DNA from: Apiotrichum sp. Y4204
Lineage: Eukaryota > Basidiomycota > Tremellomycetes > Trichosporonales > Trichosporonaceae
Assembly (NCBI GenBank): GCA_025531455.1
Contig: JAMYHL010000023.1
Coordinates: 552,633 to 616,632 of the forward strand
Length of the DNA stretch: 64,000 bases
Direction of reading: 5' to 3'
Under the pieces are notes generated by a model. That model did not search any database. It worked only from the letters and a program-made list of their open reading frames with translations, and was not told the origin of the DNA. The position numbers were made by a program, and so were the translations under genes. This document shows, in pieces, positions 1-10,808 of this stretch; the first letter of the stretch is position 1; each line of letters begins with the position of its first letter.

Positions 1-1634
1 GTTATAGCTTGATAAACACGGGTGTAACGTGGACCTGGGAACCGGCCCGACTCAAGGCTACCACCGGCACAAGGGACACCAGCACTGCACGACACAGTCC
101 TGTTGCCATGGTAGGTTGCGGTTGCGACTGCCACAAGCTATTTCTTCCCGGGTTGCCGACAGCCGTGAACGCTGCATGTCCAGTGTCGTCGGCAGGGACT
201 CTTAAGGGAATACGGTCTGGACAGGCACACCTCAACCCACCCGGACTTTGCGCAGCTGTTCTGTACACCTCGGCTTGTGACCGCGTGACTTCGAGGCACA
301 ACATTGCTCTGCAGTCGCTACCCTAGTGCACGGGTTTCATGTCGAGTATGGTACAGTAGCTTAGGTCGGGGGTGTGGGGGTAGCGTTATCACCGCCAGAC
401 ACAGAGTCTCATCCGTCGTGGCGTGGCTTGTTGTAACTCTCTGTAGCCGTACCGCAACTGTGAGAGCCTGATCGTCGAGCGCGAATACAACGATATGATG
501 AATATTCGGTCTGGGTCATCTAGCAAATGCCACTCATGTCAATGCTACCTTGAAGCCACCCAGAGCGGAATACCTGCGCGCTTCGAATCCGGTCCTGGCA
601 GTGAAATCGCGCCGCCCAGAACCCAAGTCCATGGGACCACCGGCCAAAGGGAAGCTGGCTCGGGCACCGGGGATGCGGGAGAACACATCTAGTGGGCTCG
701 GCTTGATCGCGGATTCGTGTGCAAGGAACCGTCCCGCTAACATTGTGGATCTAGGTATGTAAACAACCTCCCACGGCCTCTCTGCCCTCTCAAAGTAATG
801 CAATTTCTATCCCGTTACTTCTTGTTCTGAGAACAAGGGTTGACATCTCGTCTTACAATGATACCAAGCGGATTCTAGGATGGGTGGTTTCAGTATAATG
901 AGTCACAGATCTTGAAGGACTGTACCGTACACCGCACCATCTGCAGATCTGGTGCTGCGTCGTAAGTTACATGTGGCAGTGTTCAACCACGTCGATGTGG
1001 CATATTGTTCTTCATGCGTACTGTACACCGGCCGTGATCTCCCATTCTCTAAGCACTCTTTGCTGGAGAGACCTTGCGCTCGTCGACGCGTTTCACCTTC
1101 CATCCGTTGCCAGGTAACATGCACCGCCATTCTATCATGTTCCCACATTGGGGTCCCGCAAGTGCCCAGTCTCAGCCTGCCAGGGGATTGTCTCCGCCGC
1201 GCCTTTTGGCTCGACACTCATGTCATTTTGGTCAATTTGTACCGCGGCGCTGGACAAAACTCCTCCTACACGGAGCCCTGCAGCCCACTCGTGGTCTTCT
1301 GGGCTCGGTTTAGCTGCAGGATAATTCTTCCCGCCTTGTATTGGGACTAGGATCAGCCCAACCTAAATATTCGCAATTAACGTAACAGCTGGTCGCTGAC
1401 AAACCTCTCAGAGCGCAAAAGAGGAGGTTGTAGGCGATGTGGTGACTTTCAAAGCTCGAGCACTGTTTGGTCCATAGGCGTGTCATCTTGCATCCATTGT
1501 TCCAACCCAGTAACAGTCATAGGAGGACGGCTGGTGCTAGCAAACCTGTGGATCAACATAACCCATGGCGTGTGCCTTTGACCATCTACGATCAGGAGGT
1601 CTACAGCTGCAATGCAACGACCGACCATCACAAG

Positions 1635-1656
1635 GGGGCTACGCAGTCGTAGCCCC
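1635..1656. repeat. Perfect 9-bp hairpin
   Basis: GGGGCTACG (1635-1643) and CGTAGCCCC (1648-1656) are perfect inverted repeats separated by the 4-nt loop CAGT. No gene context explains it. It could be a chance palindrome or a remnant of a mobile-element end. Confidence 0.6.
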
Positions 1657-2791
1657 TAGGGCTCTCGGAGACGAGAAGGAGGAGAGCAAGGAGAACAGCG
1701 GAACGGGGGGCAGCAGCGGGAGGCCCAAAAGTGGAGTGGATGAAGCTCCAGGTCGGTATCGCCATTTCGTAAACACGGCATTCCGTTCAGATAAACTTGA
1801 GCTACTGGTGGCCAGCAGCAGCTGAGGAAGTCTTGTTGACACAGCTGGATCTGATCTGCCAGCACTGCCTGGTGAGGTGATCTGCTGCGAGGGTCACACC
1901 ACCTCGAGGCGGTCCAGAGGAGTGAAGAGCCAAGTAGCCACACCTTTCTCCAGGACTCGATCGACCGCTGGGCTGTATGACACCCCTCTGACTTGCAGCC
2001 TCTCACAGCTTTGAGATAGATCGTAAGATGAACTCACCGTGGTGTGTGGTTCCTCACTGTCCACCAATCGATATCAACAGGAGGATATGACTAGCACATA
2101 TACAGCCCTCAGAACACTCCTGTACTCCCAAACTACTACATTTTCCCCATCTGCCGCTTGTTGGAACTCTCACAGCTTGTCGTTGACACTAGACGACGGA
2201 GGATTAACCGCCTATAAATACGTACGTCGCCATCATCCCAGCAATAATTGCCGTTGTTCGGAGCTAAACTGGCCTGCGTCGACACTCTACAAACGGCTAG
2301 TCTTCTGCACAACGATAAGCGATAAACTCCGCTGTCCTGGAGATAACATATACCGGGCATTGGAAAAATCCGAAGGCTGCCGGACTAGAACCCTGTACCC
2401 GACAGCTGTGCGCTAGTTCTGAGATCCCCACACCGACCGTAACCTTCGCGGTAATCCGATGGCAAAGTCGGTAAGTGTGTTCTTTCTGCGCCCCCATCGT
2501 CATCACTGGGATACTTGAAGAGGTATGATACTGTTCCGAAGGCGCATTCTTCGTTCATTTTCACGGAGAGTGGTCCTCATTGGATCACCAGTCGATTCTC
2601 TTGCGGAACGCTCTGCTGCGTGCCGTGTGTTACGTGCCGGGTAAATCCGTGCCGAGAGCCATGTGTTGGTTGCCGGTGTGTCACTCCGTGCTGTCTGTTG
2701 TGTGTCAGCGAGCGGCGGGGTATGCCCGCTTGTGCGGTGGCAAGAGGCTCCTTGTCATGGGGTGGACTGGATAGAGCGGTGTTTTCCTGGA

Positions 2792-2850
2792 GGTCGGTCG
2801 ACTCCTCACAGGTAGATGAGAGTCGGTTGACTCCTCACGAGCGGATGAGA
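2792..2850. repeat. Two-copy tandem repeat, ~30 bp unit
   Basis: Two adjacent degenerate copies share GTCGGT(C/T)GACTCCTCAC followed by a G-rich stretch ending in GATGAGA. Each also contains GACTC. No coding context. Confidence 0.6.
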
Positions 2851-4628
2851 AGAAATCGTCATTGAAGAGCAAAAAGTCTGCCTTCGATTGTAGCGTTGGG
2901 GGAACAGGGAAGAGAATATTCTCTTAGCACAGCTGCCATCCTTTGCAGCGTATCCCCTCGCATTGCCGACCCAAGCAGCACTGCATTGTCATTTCGAGAT
3001 AGGAAAAAAAGACAAAGAATGGGAGCCTCGACACTACATCAAGTGGGGAAGTGGAGTTTGTCACGGTATGGCTGCGGGCCGCTTGCACATGTGATGGGGG
3101 CGTTGAACGCACATGCTGAAGGCCTTGTCGATCGATAAAAGGAGGTGGACAGATGTTCTTCTGGGAAACGGGAGGTGGAATGGAATGTGTATGATCGACA
3201 TTCCATCGATCAGTGATTAAAAAGTGTCCGGCGAGGATTGGACCACGGATGATTGTGTGTTTGTAACCACGCAAACAGCAGCAACAACAACAGGCGAGGT
3301 TTGGCGCTCAGCATGCCGAGACACATGACGTTGGCTCGGCCGTCTTGGCCTCGGCCAGGTTTGCATGTGGGGGTATCCCGGATCCCAGTAGCAGTGCAGA
3401 CCAGCATCGGGCGTGGGTTTGCCGCATGATAAATGACCCAGAAAGACGGAAAAGATTACAATGTGACAAGGTACGGGTGAAGAAGGATCGTCGGCCACGA
3501 GTTCTCCTCGATGCAGAGAGAGAACGCGAGAACGACGACACAGGCGATGCATGTCTGCCTCATGTCTTTCATGGTTGACTGCTATCTCTCCATGGACACG
3601 GTTTCCTCGCTTAGATCCTCGCCCCTCCTCCGGTCGCCATTTATTGTACAGTGTTTCCGTCTACATGCCGCCCTGGTGACAGTATCCATCATTCCATTCG
3701 CGGACCATGTCGCGATCATCCCCACTTGCAGGTCCTCATCTCTCGTAAACTCGAAAATTGTTAACACTCCGTGCTTTACCAGCTCTATAACACGAATCAT
3801 TCTCACTGTTTTCTCCATCCGCCTCGTGTTTTTGTCACGGTTCCCGTCACGGCAGCTCCTACCTGTCTGGTCAACATTCGAAGCCGAGTTCGACTTGGCT
3901 TTTGAGCTATAAGTACTTGGACTGCCCGAGACAGCACCCGACTGGTCCCATCACGACTTCGCCCAACTTTTGACTGCAACCCAGATCTCAGTCTGCTGTT
4001 ATCGCCAGGGTACACCCTGTGGTTCCAGGTTGTCAAGGCGAGTTCCACAACTCCTCCGATCCTCCGACGTCTGTTCGACAGACCCAACAGGCAATTTTCG
4101 CTTCTGGACGTCGTTCACGATTGCCTCGACTGTTTGAGGGCTATCCTTTGAACTTTGGATCTTGAGTCACCAGAGCAGCACTGGTGCGATTCGGACCATT
4201 GTCCCGGAGTGGTACTGTCCGTCGTGCCTCAGTGACCACCCCCAACGTTGGAAAAGGGTAACAGGGATCAAACCTGCCGGAAGGTGTCGACACGGGAACG
4301 TGTTCATCACCACATTGGTAGTGCGACATACAGGTTTTGGATATTGGAACCACCCAAGCTGCAACCACCCGAGACAAACAAAACCGAGACAGCGAAACTG
4401 TCCCTCGGCGCTGTCTCTTGCGACGCCCTCCCCACATCCATTAGCGTCTTTGTTCTCCAGGCAACTGCCGCCGGGCGGCCACACGGCGATCACACAGTTT
4501 CCTTCCCTTCCTTACCCCTCAATATCTACTCCCACGCACCGCCACAACCACGTTGGTCGTCGATTCGTGTCTGCCTCGAGGCTCTCGCCCGGCCCATCGC
4601 CCTCCTCTCTCGTCCAAGATCATCACCG

Positions 4629-4645
4629 TACACACACACACACAG
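4629..4645. repeat. CA dinucleotide microsatellite
   Basis: A short run of about seven CA units in otherwise pyrimidine-rich DNA. Confidence 0.8.
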
Positions 4646-5918
4646 GGACAAGCGCCGTTATTTCTTGGTTGGCCGTGAGTACACGTACAGTAGGAGCAAC
4701 CAGTTTCGTCTTCCTGTCCCCTCCTGTTCCTGTCGTCGTTCTTCTGTTCTGTTTGCTGTTCCACACGAACCGCCTTTAGAGTTGAGAAATCCTGGGAAAC
4801 AACGGGCCTGGGGCCAGCGTTGGAGGGGGGTGGAAAAGGGGAACGTAGGGTCGACCACGGCATCGAGGAGCACGCAAGCCAGCCAAATCAGCCGAGCTCG
4901 TGACCCGACCCTTGTGCCTTGTAGCGTGATTATGGCTGGCCATGTGTGTGAAGCAAGGACGAGTGGAGTGGGGTATTAAGGTTCTTACCTCTTACAGCCC
5001 GTTTCAGGAAGGTCCAGAGACCCGAGATTGATTTGATGGCTGGGTGTTTTAAACCAAGAGGAACCTTACGTTGCAGGCCGGTCTGCAGATTCCTTCTGTC
5101 CGTTGCGGACTACGCTGCGGAGCAGGCCCACAGTAAGCCCAAGAGCCCCCAGTCCCAAAGTCATCCTCCCTTTGTCTCTGTCACCGACAGGGACTGCTCC
5201 AGGGAATCGCTGCGGGGGTTGCCTGGGTAAGCACGGAGTTATAGACTATTTTGTCTCAGCTCCGTGCAGATAATGCCATCTCGTCGGTCGACAACGGCAG
5301 AGAGTGCCAAGTGGGCCGTGGGGCCGGCCGGGCCTTCAGCCCAGCTGCCAGCGTTTAGTTTGTTTGTTGACTATGATACAAGGGGTGATGTCCAGACCAC
5401 CTGCAGCCTGCAAAAGGAGAGGACAACAACCAGGAACAACAAGCTTAAGAGTCACCAACCAGGATCTGCGTTGGTCCTGATGTGTGTGCCTTTTGGGCTC
5501 GCCATGGGCAGGACTCGGAAGGGCTTCTTGCCTACCTTAGTGGTCCGACGTTGCCATCTGCTCTCCCCTTCGCTACCAGTCCTAGTGCTCTCTGATCTTT
5601 GAGTTATTCGTGTGTCATCTTGACAGCCACGGTGACGTGCAGGTCTCTACGGGCAAACCACATTGTGTTCAGCAACGACGACTGGCTTCCCAGACATGCC
5701 CCTCGTATCCTTGTCCTTTCCAGTGATCCAGCTGCTGACGTTGTCTTGTTATTCATTTCTATCCATGGTTGCCCTGCCTATACACCTACACCGTTTTGTC
5801 AACAATCGCTTCGCAATCTATCAACAATTGCCCAGTCGCTGCATACACACACTCCTCATCAATCCTCCGACCTCTCCATCATCCCGGCAGCAGCCTCGCA
5901 CTCGCTCCGCCTGTGAGA

Positions 5919-5940
5919 CGCCAGGGCACGCCGCCTGGCG
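5919..5940 (+). promoter_or_regulatory. Leader hairpin 24 nt before the velvet start codon
   Basis: CGCCAGG (5919-5925) and CCTGGCG (5934-5940) form a perfect 7-bp, all-GC-rich stem with an 8-nt loop. It ends 24 nt before the ATG at 5965. If transcribed it would lie in the leader and could slow scanning ribosomes. That role is inference from position and stability only. Confidence 0.4.
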
Positions 5941-5964
5941 CCTCGCCTCGTTATAACTTGCCAA

Positions 5965-8095
5965 ATGTCGTCTGGTCGCCGGTCACCAGACAAAGATGAC
6001 GGCAAAGGCCGAGATCTGGCTCCTCCGAGCGACAGTAAGCGGGGTACAACGTCGCCATCACCATCACGGCCACAGTGGTCCACGAAACGCAGCACACCCC
6101 GTCGAGGGACGACCGGCGAACCAGAAGGATCCCGATCTCCAGCCCTGGATGAGCTGACCGACGAGTTCAGCGACGCCTCAGACGACTCGGACGAACTGGA
6201 GGATGATGGCATGGAGCGCCGCGAAATGTCAAGCAGCGTGATGGGAGAGCAGGTTGATGTTTCCGGAAAGGAATTGTAAGACAAAAAAAATCTCCGGAGA
6301 GACATGGCATTCCGCTGACAAACATAGCACCTATGTTCTCGAGGTGATTCAGCAGCCGCAGCGGGCAAGAGCATGTGGCTTCGGAGATAAGGCAAGTGTT
6401 GGATTGTTATCGCCAGATGATTGTTTCAGTCTTACACAGCATTGTGTTTCGAGACACTGTCCAAAAAATGAAACAAGAAAATCGACGTTCAAACAAGAGC
6501 CCCAAATGGCTGACGTTGTACAGGATCGTCGACCATTGTCACCGCCACCGATCATCCAGCTCCGGATCTATGATCAGCAGGGAAATCTCGTCTCTCCACT
6601 GTAAGTCTTCCGTCTAGTTGCAACAATGGTTGGCACTTGCTCACGTTCCACACAGTGCTGTCGACTTTCATCGTTTCATCATCATGGTAGATCTGTGGAA
6701 CGGCGACTGTACACAGCAACGGAGTATCGTCATGCATCCCGGTGCGCGGCAAGATCAGTATGCTCTTTTCACGCATGCTGCCCGCGCTTCCTCGTCGTCT
6801 CATCCTTACGAACAACAGCCGCAACCCACCTTCAGTCGCGCACCCTTGCGGTCAGTGCCTTCCGCAACCTATCAAAGTAGCGACTGGCAGATGTATGGTA
6901 AGTTGCGGATGCTGAAATGAAGCGATCGCTTCTGGACTGTTCTAATTATACAGGCGGACATGCAAGTCATTCCCACGGCTCATCCTCATCGCATCCCTTC
7001 GGACACCCCTCCTCGCAGTACCCTTCCTCCTTATCGGCGACATCAAGCTCGCACTTTCCGAGTTGGTCACCACCCCCACATCGTCACGAGTCGGTGCCTC
7101 GCGGACATCCTGGTGCCTCGCCCGCCAGGGCGGGTTATGGGTTACCACCGCATGGCGGATGGCAAGAACACGGCTCCTCACGACATCCTCTCATGTCCCC
7201 TGGAGACGCTTACCCACCCCATCACGGTCGTGTACCGTCTTCTGCACACGATTCCCGTGGATGGACCCCAGACTATATGGGGGGTGAGTATGTTCCAGAA
7301 CATGGCTCGTATCCATCGACATCTTCGTTCCGCCCGTCCACGACCAGCGGGATGGAGACCGGCTGGCGGGAGCCACAGTCGTTCGCCGGATCCTCTCGCG
7401 ACCGCCCACGCTCATCGGGTCATGACGACCGTGACTACCATCGGTACTGGTCGTCCGGCAGCGAATCTCAGCGACCGAGGAGCTCCCACGGACCGCTGTT
7501 TACCCACGTGCCTGCAATCTCACCCATCTCTAGTCACGGCAGCCTACCACAGGTTGGGGCGTCACCAAGCATCGGCGGCAATGTCCCCCTTTATCCTGAG
7601 TCATACGGAGAACGCATGTCCTCAACTTCCTATTACAGCCGCGTACTTGTTGGCTCCATGGGGGCTGTCTGCCAGCGACTCAAGGGTCTTGACGGGCAGC
7701 CGGGCCTGTTCTTCTTTGCACACGATCTCGGCATTCGCACAGAGGGTACCTTCTCCCTGCGTTTCACCCTCGTGGACATATCGAGGTGAGTTTCATTATT
7801 CACAGATGTTGTGCGCGAATTGCTTTCTAACGCCAGCTTGAGTGTGCCAGGTGTTGTCCAGGATCAGTCGACCCACATGCTCGCACGACTGTTCAGCCAG
7901 CCTTTTACAGTATAGTAAGTATTCTGGCCGCGGTTAACATCTCATTGACTAACGTTCAGTTCCGCCAAACGATTCCCTGGAGTCCTCCCGACCACTGATC
8001 TTACCCAATGCTTTGCGGATCAAAGTGTCCGGCTTCCCACTCGCCAGAAGCGGTCCCACAACCACGGCTCTTCCGGTTCCCGACGCAAGAAGTGA
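5965..8095 (+). CDS. velB: Velvet-domain regulator, VelB-like
   Basis: Seven exons: 5965-6275, 6328-6391, 6524-6600, 6656-6897, 6954-7785, 7837-7914, 7960-8095; 579 residues. The velvet domain is clear. Its first half carries VIQQPQRARACGFGDK, then DRRPLSPPPIIQL and FIIMVDLWNGD. Its second half carries LVGSMGAVCQRL, GQPGLFFFAHDL and TEGTFSLRFTLVDI, and ends with VYSAKRFPGV. The halves are separated by about 270 Ser/Pro/His-rich residues. An interrupted velvet domain and a basic tail (RRKK) are typical of VelB, which is nuclear and pairs with VeA or VosA to control development and secondary metabolism. Here the insert is unusually long. The start ATG has a good context (CCAAATG). The second intron (6392-6523) has a GC donor and is 132 nt in-frame without stops, so a 623-residue form is possible. 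Family assignment is firm; the VelB subtype is likely. Confidence 0.92.
6392..6523 (+). other. In-frame GC-AG intron inside the velvet domain
   Basis: Donor AAG|GCAAGT matches the strong consensus of GC-AG introns. A CTGAC branch-like site lies about 12 nt before the acceptor GTACAG. The intron is 132 nt (44 codons), in phase and free of stop codons. Both the spliced and the retained forms therefore keep the frame, and retention would insert 44 residues between GFGDK and DRRPL of the conserved domain. Confidence 0.75.
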
Positions 8096-8764
8096 AGCCT
8101 CATTCACCTCATCCTTCGCCTATTACCCCTCCTCCTACTAATCATCTATGTGCACACCACAACATGTTGGCTGGCCACATACATCTCATGGCTGTCTTTA
8201 CCTACATATACAGGCAAACCCTATAGTATCGACCATAACTCTTCATTGTCATGACAGCACAGTAAGCATCCATATCGCGCATATCGCCCTGGTGCTACCA
8301 TGTATTTGTACTTTCTCCAACAGATACACAGCCACGTTAGTGGACCTTGGTTGACCACGAATCATGTGGGTCTTGGTCGCTCAAGTTGCATGTACATTGT
8401 TCCCAGCTGCAGCGTTTCACGCGGACAATTCCGTGCCATCGCCGTTTGTCACAGAGGCTCCGGTTGCCTTCAGACATACCAGAATACCTAACAAGCACTG
8501 CAAGCTTAACTAATCCACTCCGGAGCATCAGGAGATGCGGGGCATACAACTGGGAGTATGCTCCTCCCCGCACTTACTATATAGAGGGTTGAACATGCGT
8601 TCGCGAAATAGTGAGGACTGAGTTCTGGGCGGGGATCCCTGAAAGTCTGAGACGTGGTTGATTTTTATTGAGACAAAAGCGGAACCAAATACTTCCTCCC
8701 ACCACGTCTAGCACGTCTACAGACTTCCGCACAAACAATCGGGATAAACAACAGCGCCCTCACC
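8096..8764. other. Intergenic region, velvet to coiled-coil gene
   Basis: This holds the 3' flank of the velvet gene and the promoter of the next gene. It contains a strong hairpin (8537-8571) followed by ACTATATAGAGG, a TATA-like stretch about 190 bp before the next start codon. No further gene seen. Confidence 0.6.
8537..8571. repeat. Two-part hairpin beside a TATA-like site
   Basis: GCGGGGCATAC (8537-8547) is matched by GTATG (8556-8560) and CCCCGC (8566-8571). This gives a stem of 5 + 6 bp with a 5-nt bulge and an 8-nt loop. It lies just before TATATAG near 8580, so it is either the velvet gene's 3' end structure or a promoter element. Confidence 0.5.
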
Positions 8765-10737
8765 ATGCATACTCAGCATCATAATTCCCCTCATCCATCA
8801 ATGGCAACTCCAACCATCCCGACGCCGATCATGTCGGCCACGAGCTCAGCCACTGCGACGCCGACACGCATACCCCGGCGCCGGATGGCAGCCGCCATGG
8901 CGTACTCGCCGCCGGCTGAGGTCGACGACGAGCCTGGCACCCCGGGACCAGTCAAAGCGCGCATAAACAACTTAACTGGGCAGGTGCAGGAGCTTGTCCG
9001 GAAACAGCACACGATGGAGGTGAGTGCGATGTCTAATGGAGCTTACCTGTAATTCCACTGTGCTCACTTTCACAGCGCAAGCACCGCGCGGAAATGCTCG
9101 TGATGGAACGCCGTCTTGAGGAGCGGGAACAGCAAATGCTGAACATGAAGATTGAGCTTTTGGAAACAAACAAACGTTCAGCTCGCGCGGAGAGCGAACT
9201 TCAGCGATGCAAAGCGGAAGGGGAGGGGATGCGCGAAGAGGTAGGTCTAAGCCAATGTGATGACCTACGCTGACTCTAAGCTCAACCTGTACTCCTTAGT
9301 ACAGCAACAGAAGGCCATCCTGGCCATGTCCGAGGAAAAGCTTCAGCTTTTGGAGATGGAACAGCGTCTTGTTCAGTCAGAAATGGCACGGACTATTCGC
9401 GACCACAAGATCTCGCTCTTCCAAAGCCGTGAGGCTGATCTGGTGGCCGACGTTGAAGACAAGGAGTGGCGCATCGCTGAGCTTGAAGTACGTCAACCAG
9501 CAGAATTGCGCTGACCTCCAGAAAGAGCTTGCATCCGCGAATACGTCTTTGGCCCACCGTCGCGCGGCGGAAGACAAGGCCAAGGCACTCTTTTCCAGCA
9601 CCCAGGGTGATGCAAGGGCAGAGGTCGCGTCACTGGAAGCTAAGCTCGCGGACTTGGAGGCTGAACTCGAGGAGGCGCAAGCGGTGAACCTCAAGCAGGC
9701 AGAGCAGGCTGAGAAGCACAAGTCTGTGAATGACGCATTGGCGGAACGGGACTCGGAGATTTCGGAGCTCAAGGACAAGCTCGTCCAGCTGGTCGAGCAG
9801 AAGCGGACTCTCAAGGCGAAGAATGACGACATAACTACCGAGCTCGAGCAGCTTCGCGAGAGCAAGGGCGACGAAAGCTCATCTGAGGTCGTCGCGGAGC
9901 TGCGCGCCCAGCTCAGGGCGGCCAAAACGCAGGCGTCTACCGAGGCCGATGCAGCTTCAGATGCTCTCGCCGAGCTGGAGTTATCCAAGGAGCGCGAGAA
10001 GGCTCTCAAGGTCAAATTCCAGCAGGCTCAGAAGGAGCAGATACGACTGGCTGGGATTGAAGTGAGTCTAACGCATAATGCTGAACTAACGTGTCCAGGA
10101 GGAACTGGCTGCGTTCAAGGCCGCAGGAACCAAGACGACGCGGAAGAAAGCTGTGCCAGTCGCCAGCGATGGGGAATCTAGCCCGCCACCCAAGCGAAAA
10201 CCCGGACGGCCGAAGAAGACAGCCACTGCCTCACCCGCTAAGGAGAAGCCCGCATCGAAGTCGCGTGTGCGCAAGGTGAGAATCGTATATTGATAATTCT
10301 CTGACCCCAGACGAGCCCAGTCGACTCGGACGACGAGTCCCAAGCGAAGCCCAAGGCCAAGCGATCGAAGAAGGACAAGTCTGAGACAGTAGGTTTACCC
10401 AAAGCTATGTGCTAACAACAGCCTGCTCCTCTTTCCGAAAGTGCTGCTGCAAACACGGATAATACCGCCGAAAAGCCTGGCTCCGACGACGAGGCCGCGC
10501 CGGCGCCCCCCGGGGAGAAGAAGAAGAAGCGCAGGCTGTTGGCAGGGCAGACCCCTGCGTTCACGTGGGACCCGATCCTCAATGTGCGTACTTTTCGTAC
10601 AAATACATACAGTGCTAATGAACCAGAGCGGAGATGGTGTTATCCCGACATACCTATCCCCTGTCCGACCCAATGCTCGCTCCGCGGCGACTATACCACG
10701 CGCAGGGTTCTCGAGCTTGAGCTCGCGGAGATTCTAG
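8765..10737 (+). CDS. Coiled-coil protein with AT-hook, probably nuclear
   Basis: Eight exons: 8765-9019, 9076-9240, 9305-9487, 9522-10061, 10099-10275, 10311-10388, 10422-10583, 10627-10737. All introns are phase 0, one only 34 nt; 556 residues. Residues about 64-380 are a long Glu/Lys/Leu-rich coiled coil. An AT-hook, RKPGRPKK, lies near residue 414, followed by Lys/Asp-rich disordered segments. The last 45 residues (AFTWDPILNSGDGVIPTYLS and an Arg-rich end) look structured and may be conserved. AT-hooks bind the minor groove of AT-rich DNA, so a chromatin or kinetochore-type role is plausible, but I do not recognise the family. It ends 71 bp from the convergent MFS gene. Confidence 0.85.
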
Positions 10738-10757
10738 GAGATGATGTTACAAGACTT

Positions 10758-10787
10758 GTAATGCAGGGTTTCGTAATGCAGGGTTTC
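10758..10787. repeat. Perfect 15-bp tandem duplication between convergent genes
   Basis: GTAATGCAGGGTTTC occurs twice back to back (10758-10772, 10773-10787). It lies in the 71-bp spacer between the 3' ends of the coiled-coil gene and the MFS gene, so both 3' UTRs probably read through it. Confidence 0.8.
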
Positions 10788-10808
10788 GTGCTGTCGTCTC
10801 TAACTGAT

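Larger units (their letters stand above)
1..5918. other. Long gene-free region upstream of the velvet gene
   Basis: I could not support any protein-coding gene here. Open frames are short, overlap on both strands, and none resembles a known family or joins into a longer one through plausible short introns. The last 2 kb is pyrimidine-rich and could be promoter plus a long leader of the velvet gene at 5965. Earlier parts hold a perfect hairpin (1635-1656), a two-copy tandem repeat (2792-2850) and a CA microsatellite (4629-4645). Non-coding RNA or a very diverged gene cannot be excluded. Confidence 0.6.

Noticed and set aside
4162..4979. Overlapping 205- and 243-codon frames upstream of the velvet gene
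   Set aside because: Low-complexity, no family resemblance, no supporting splice structure; two different frames are equally open.
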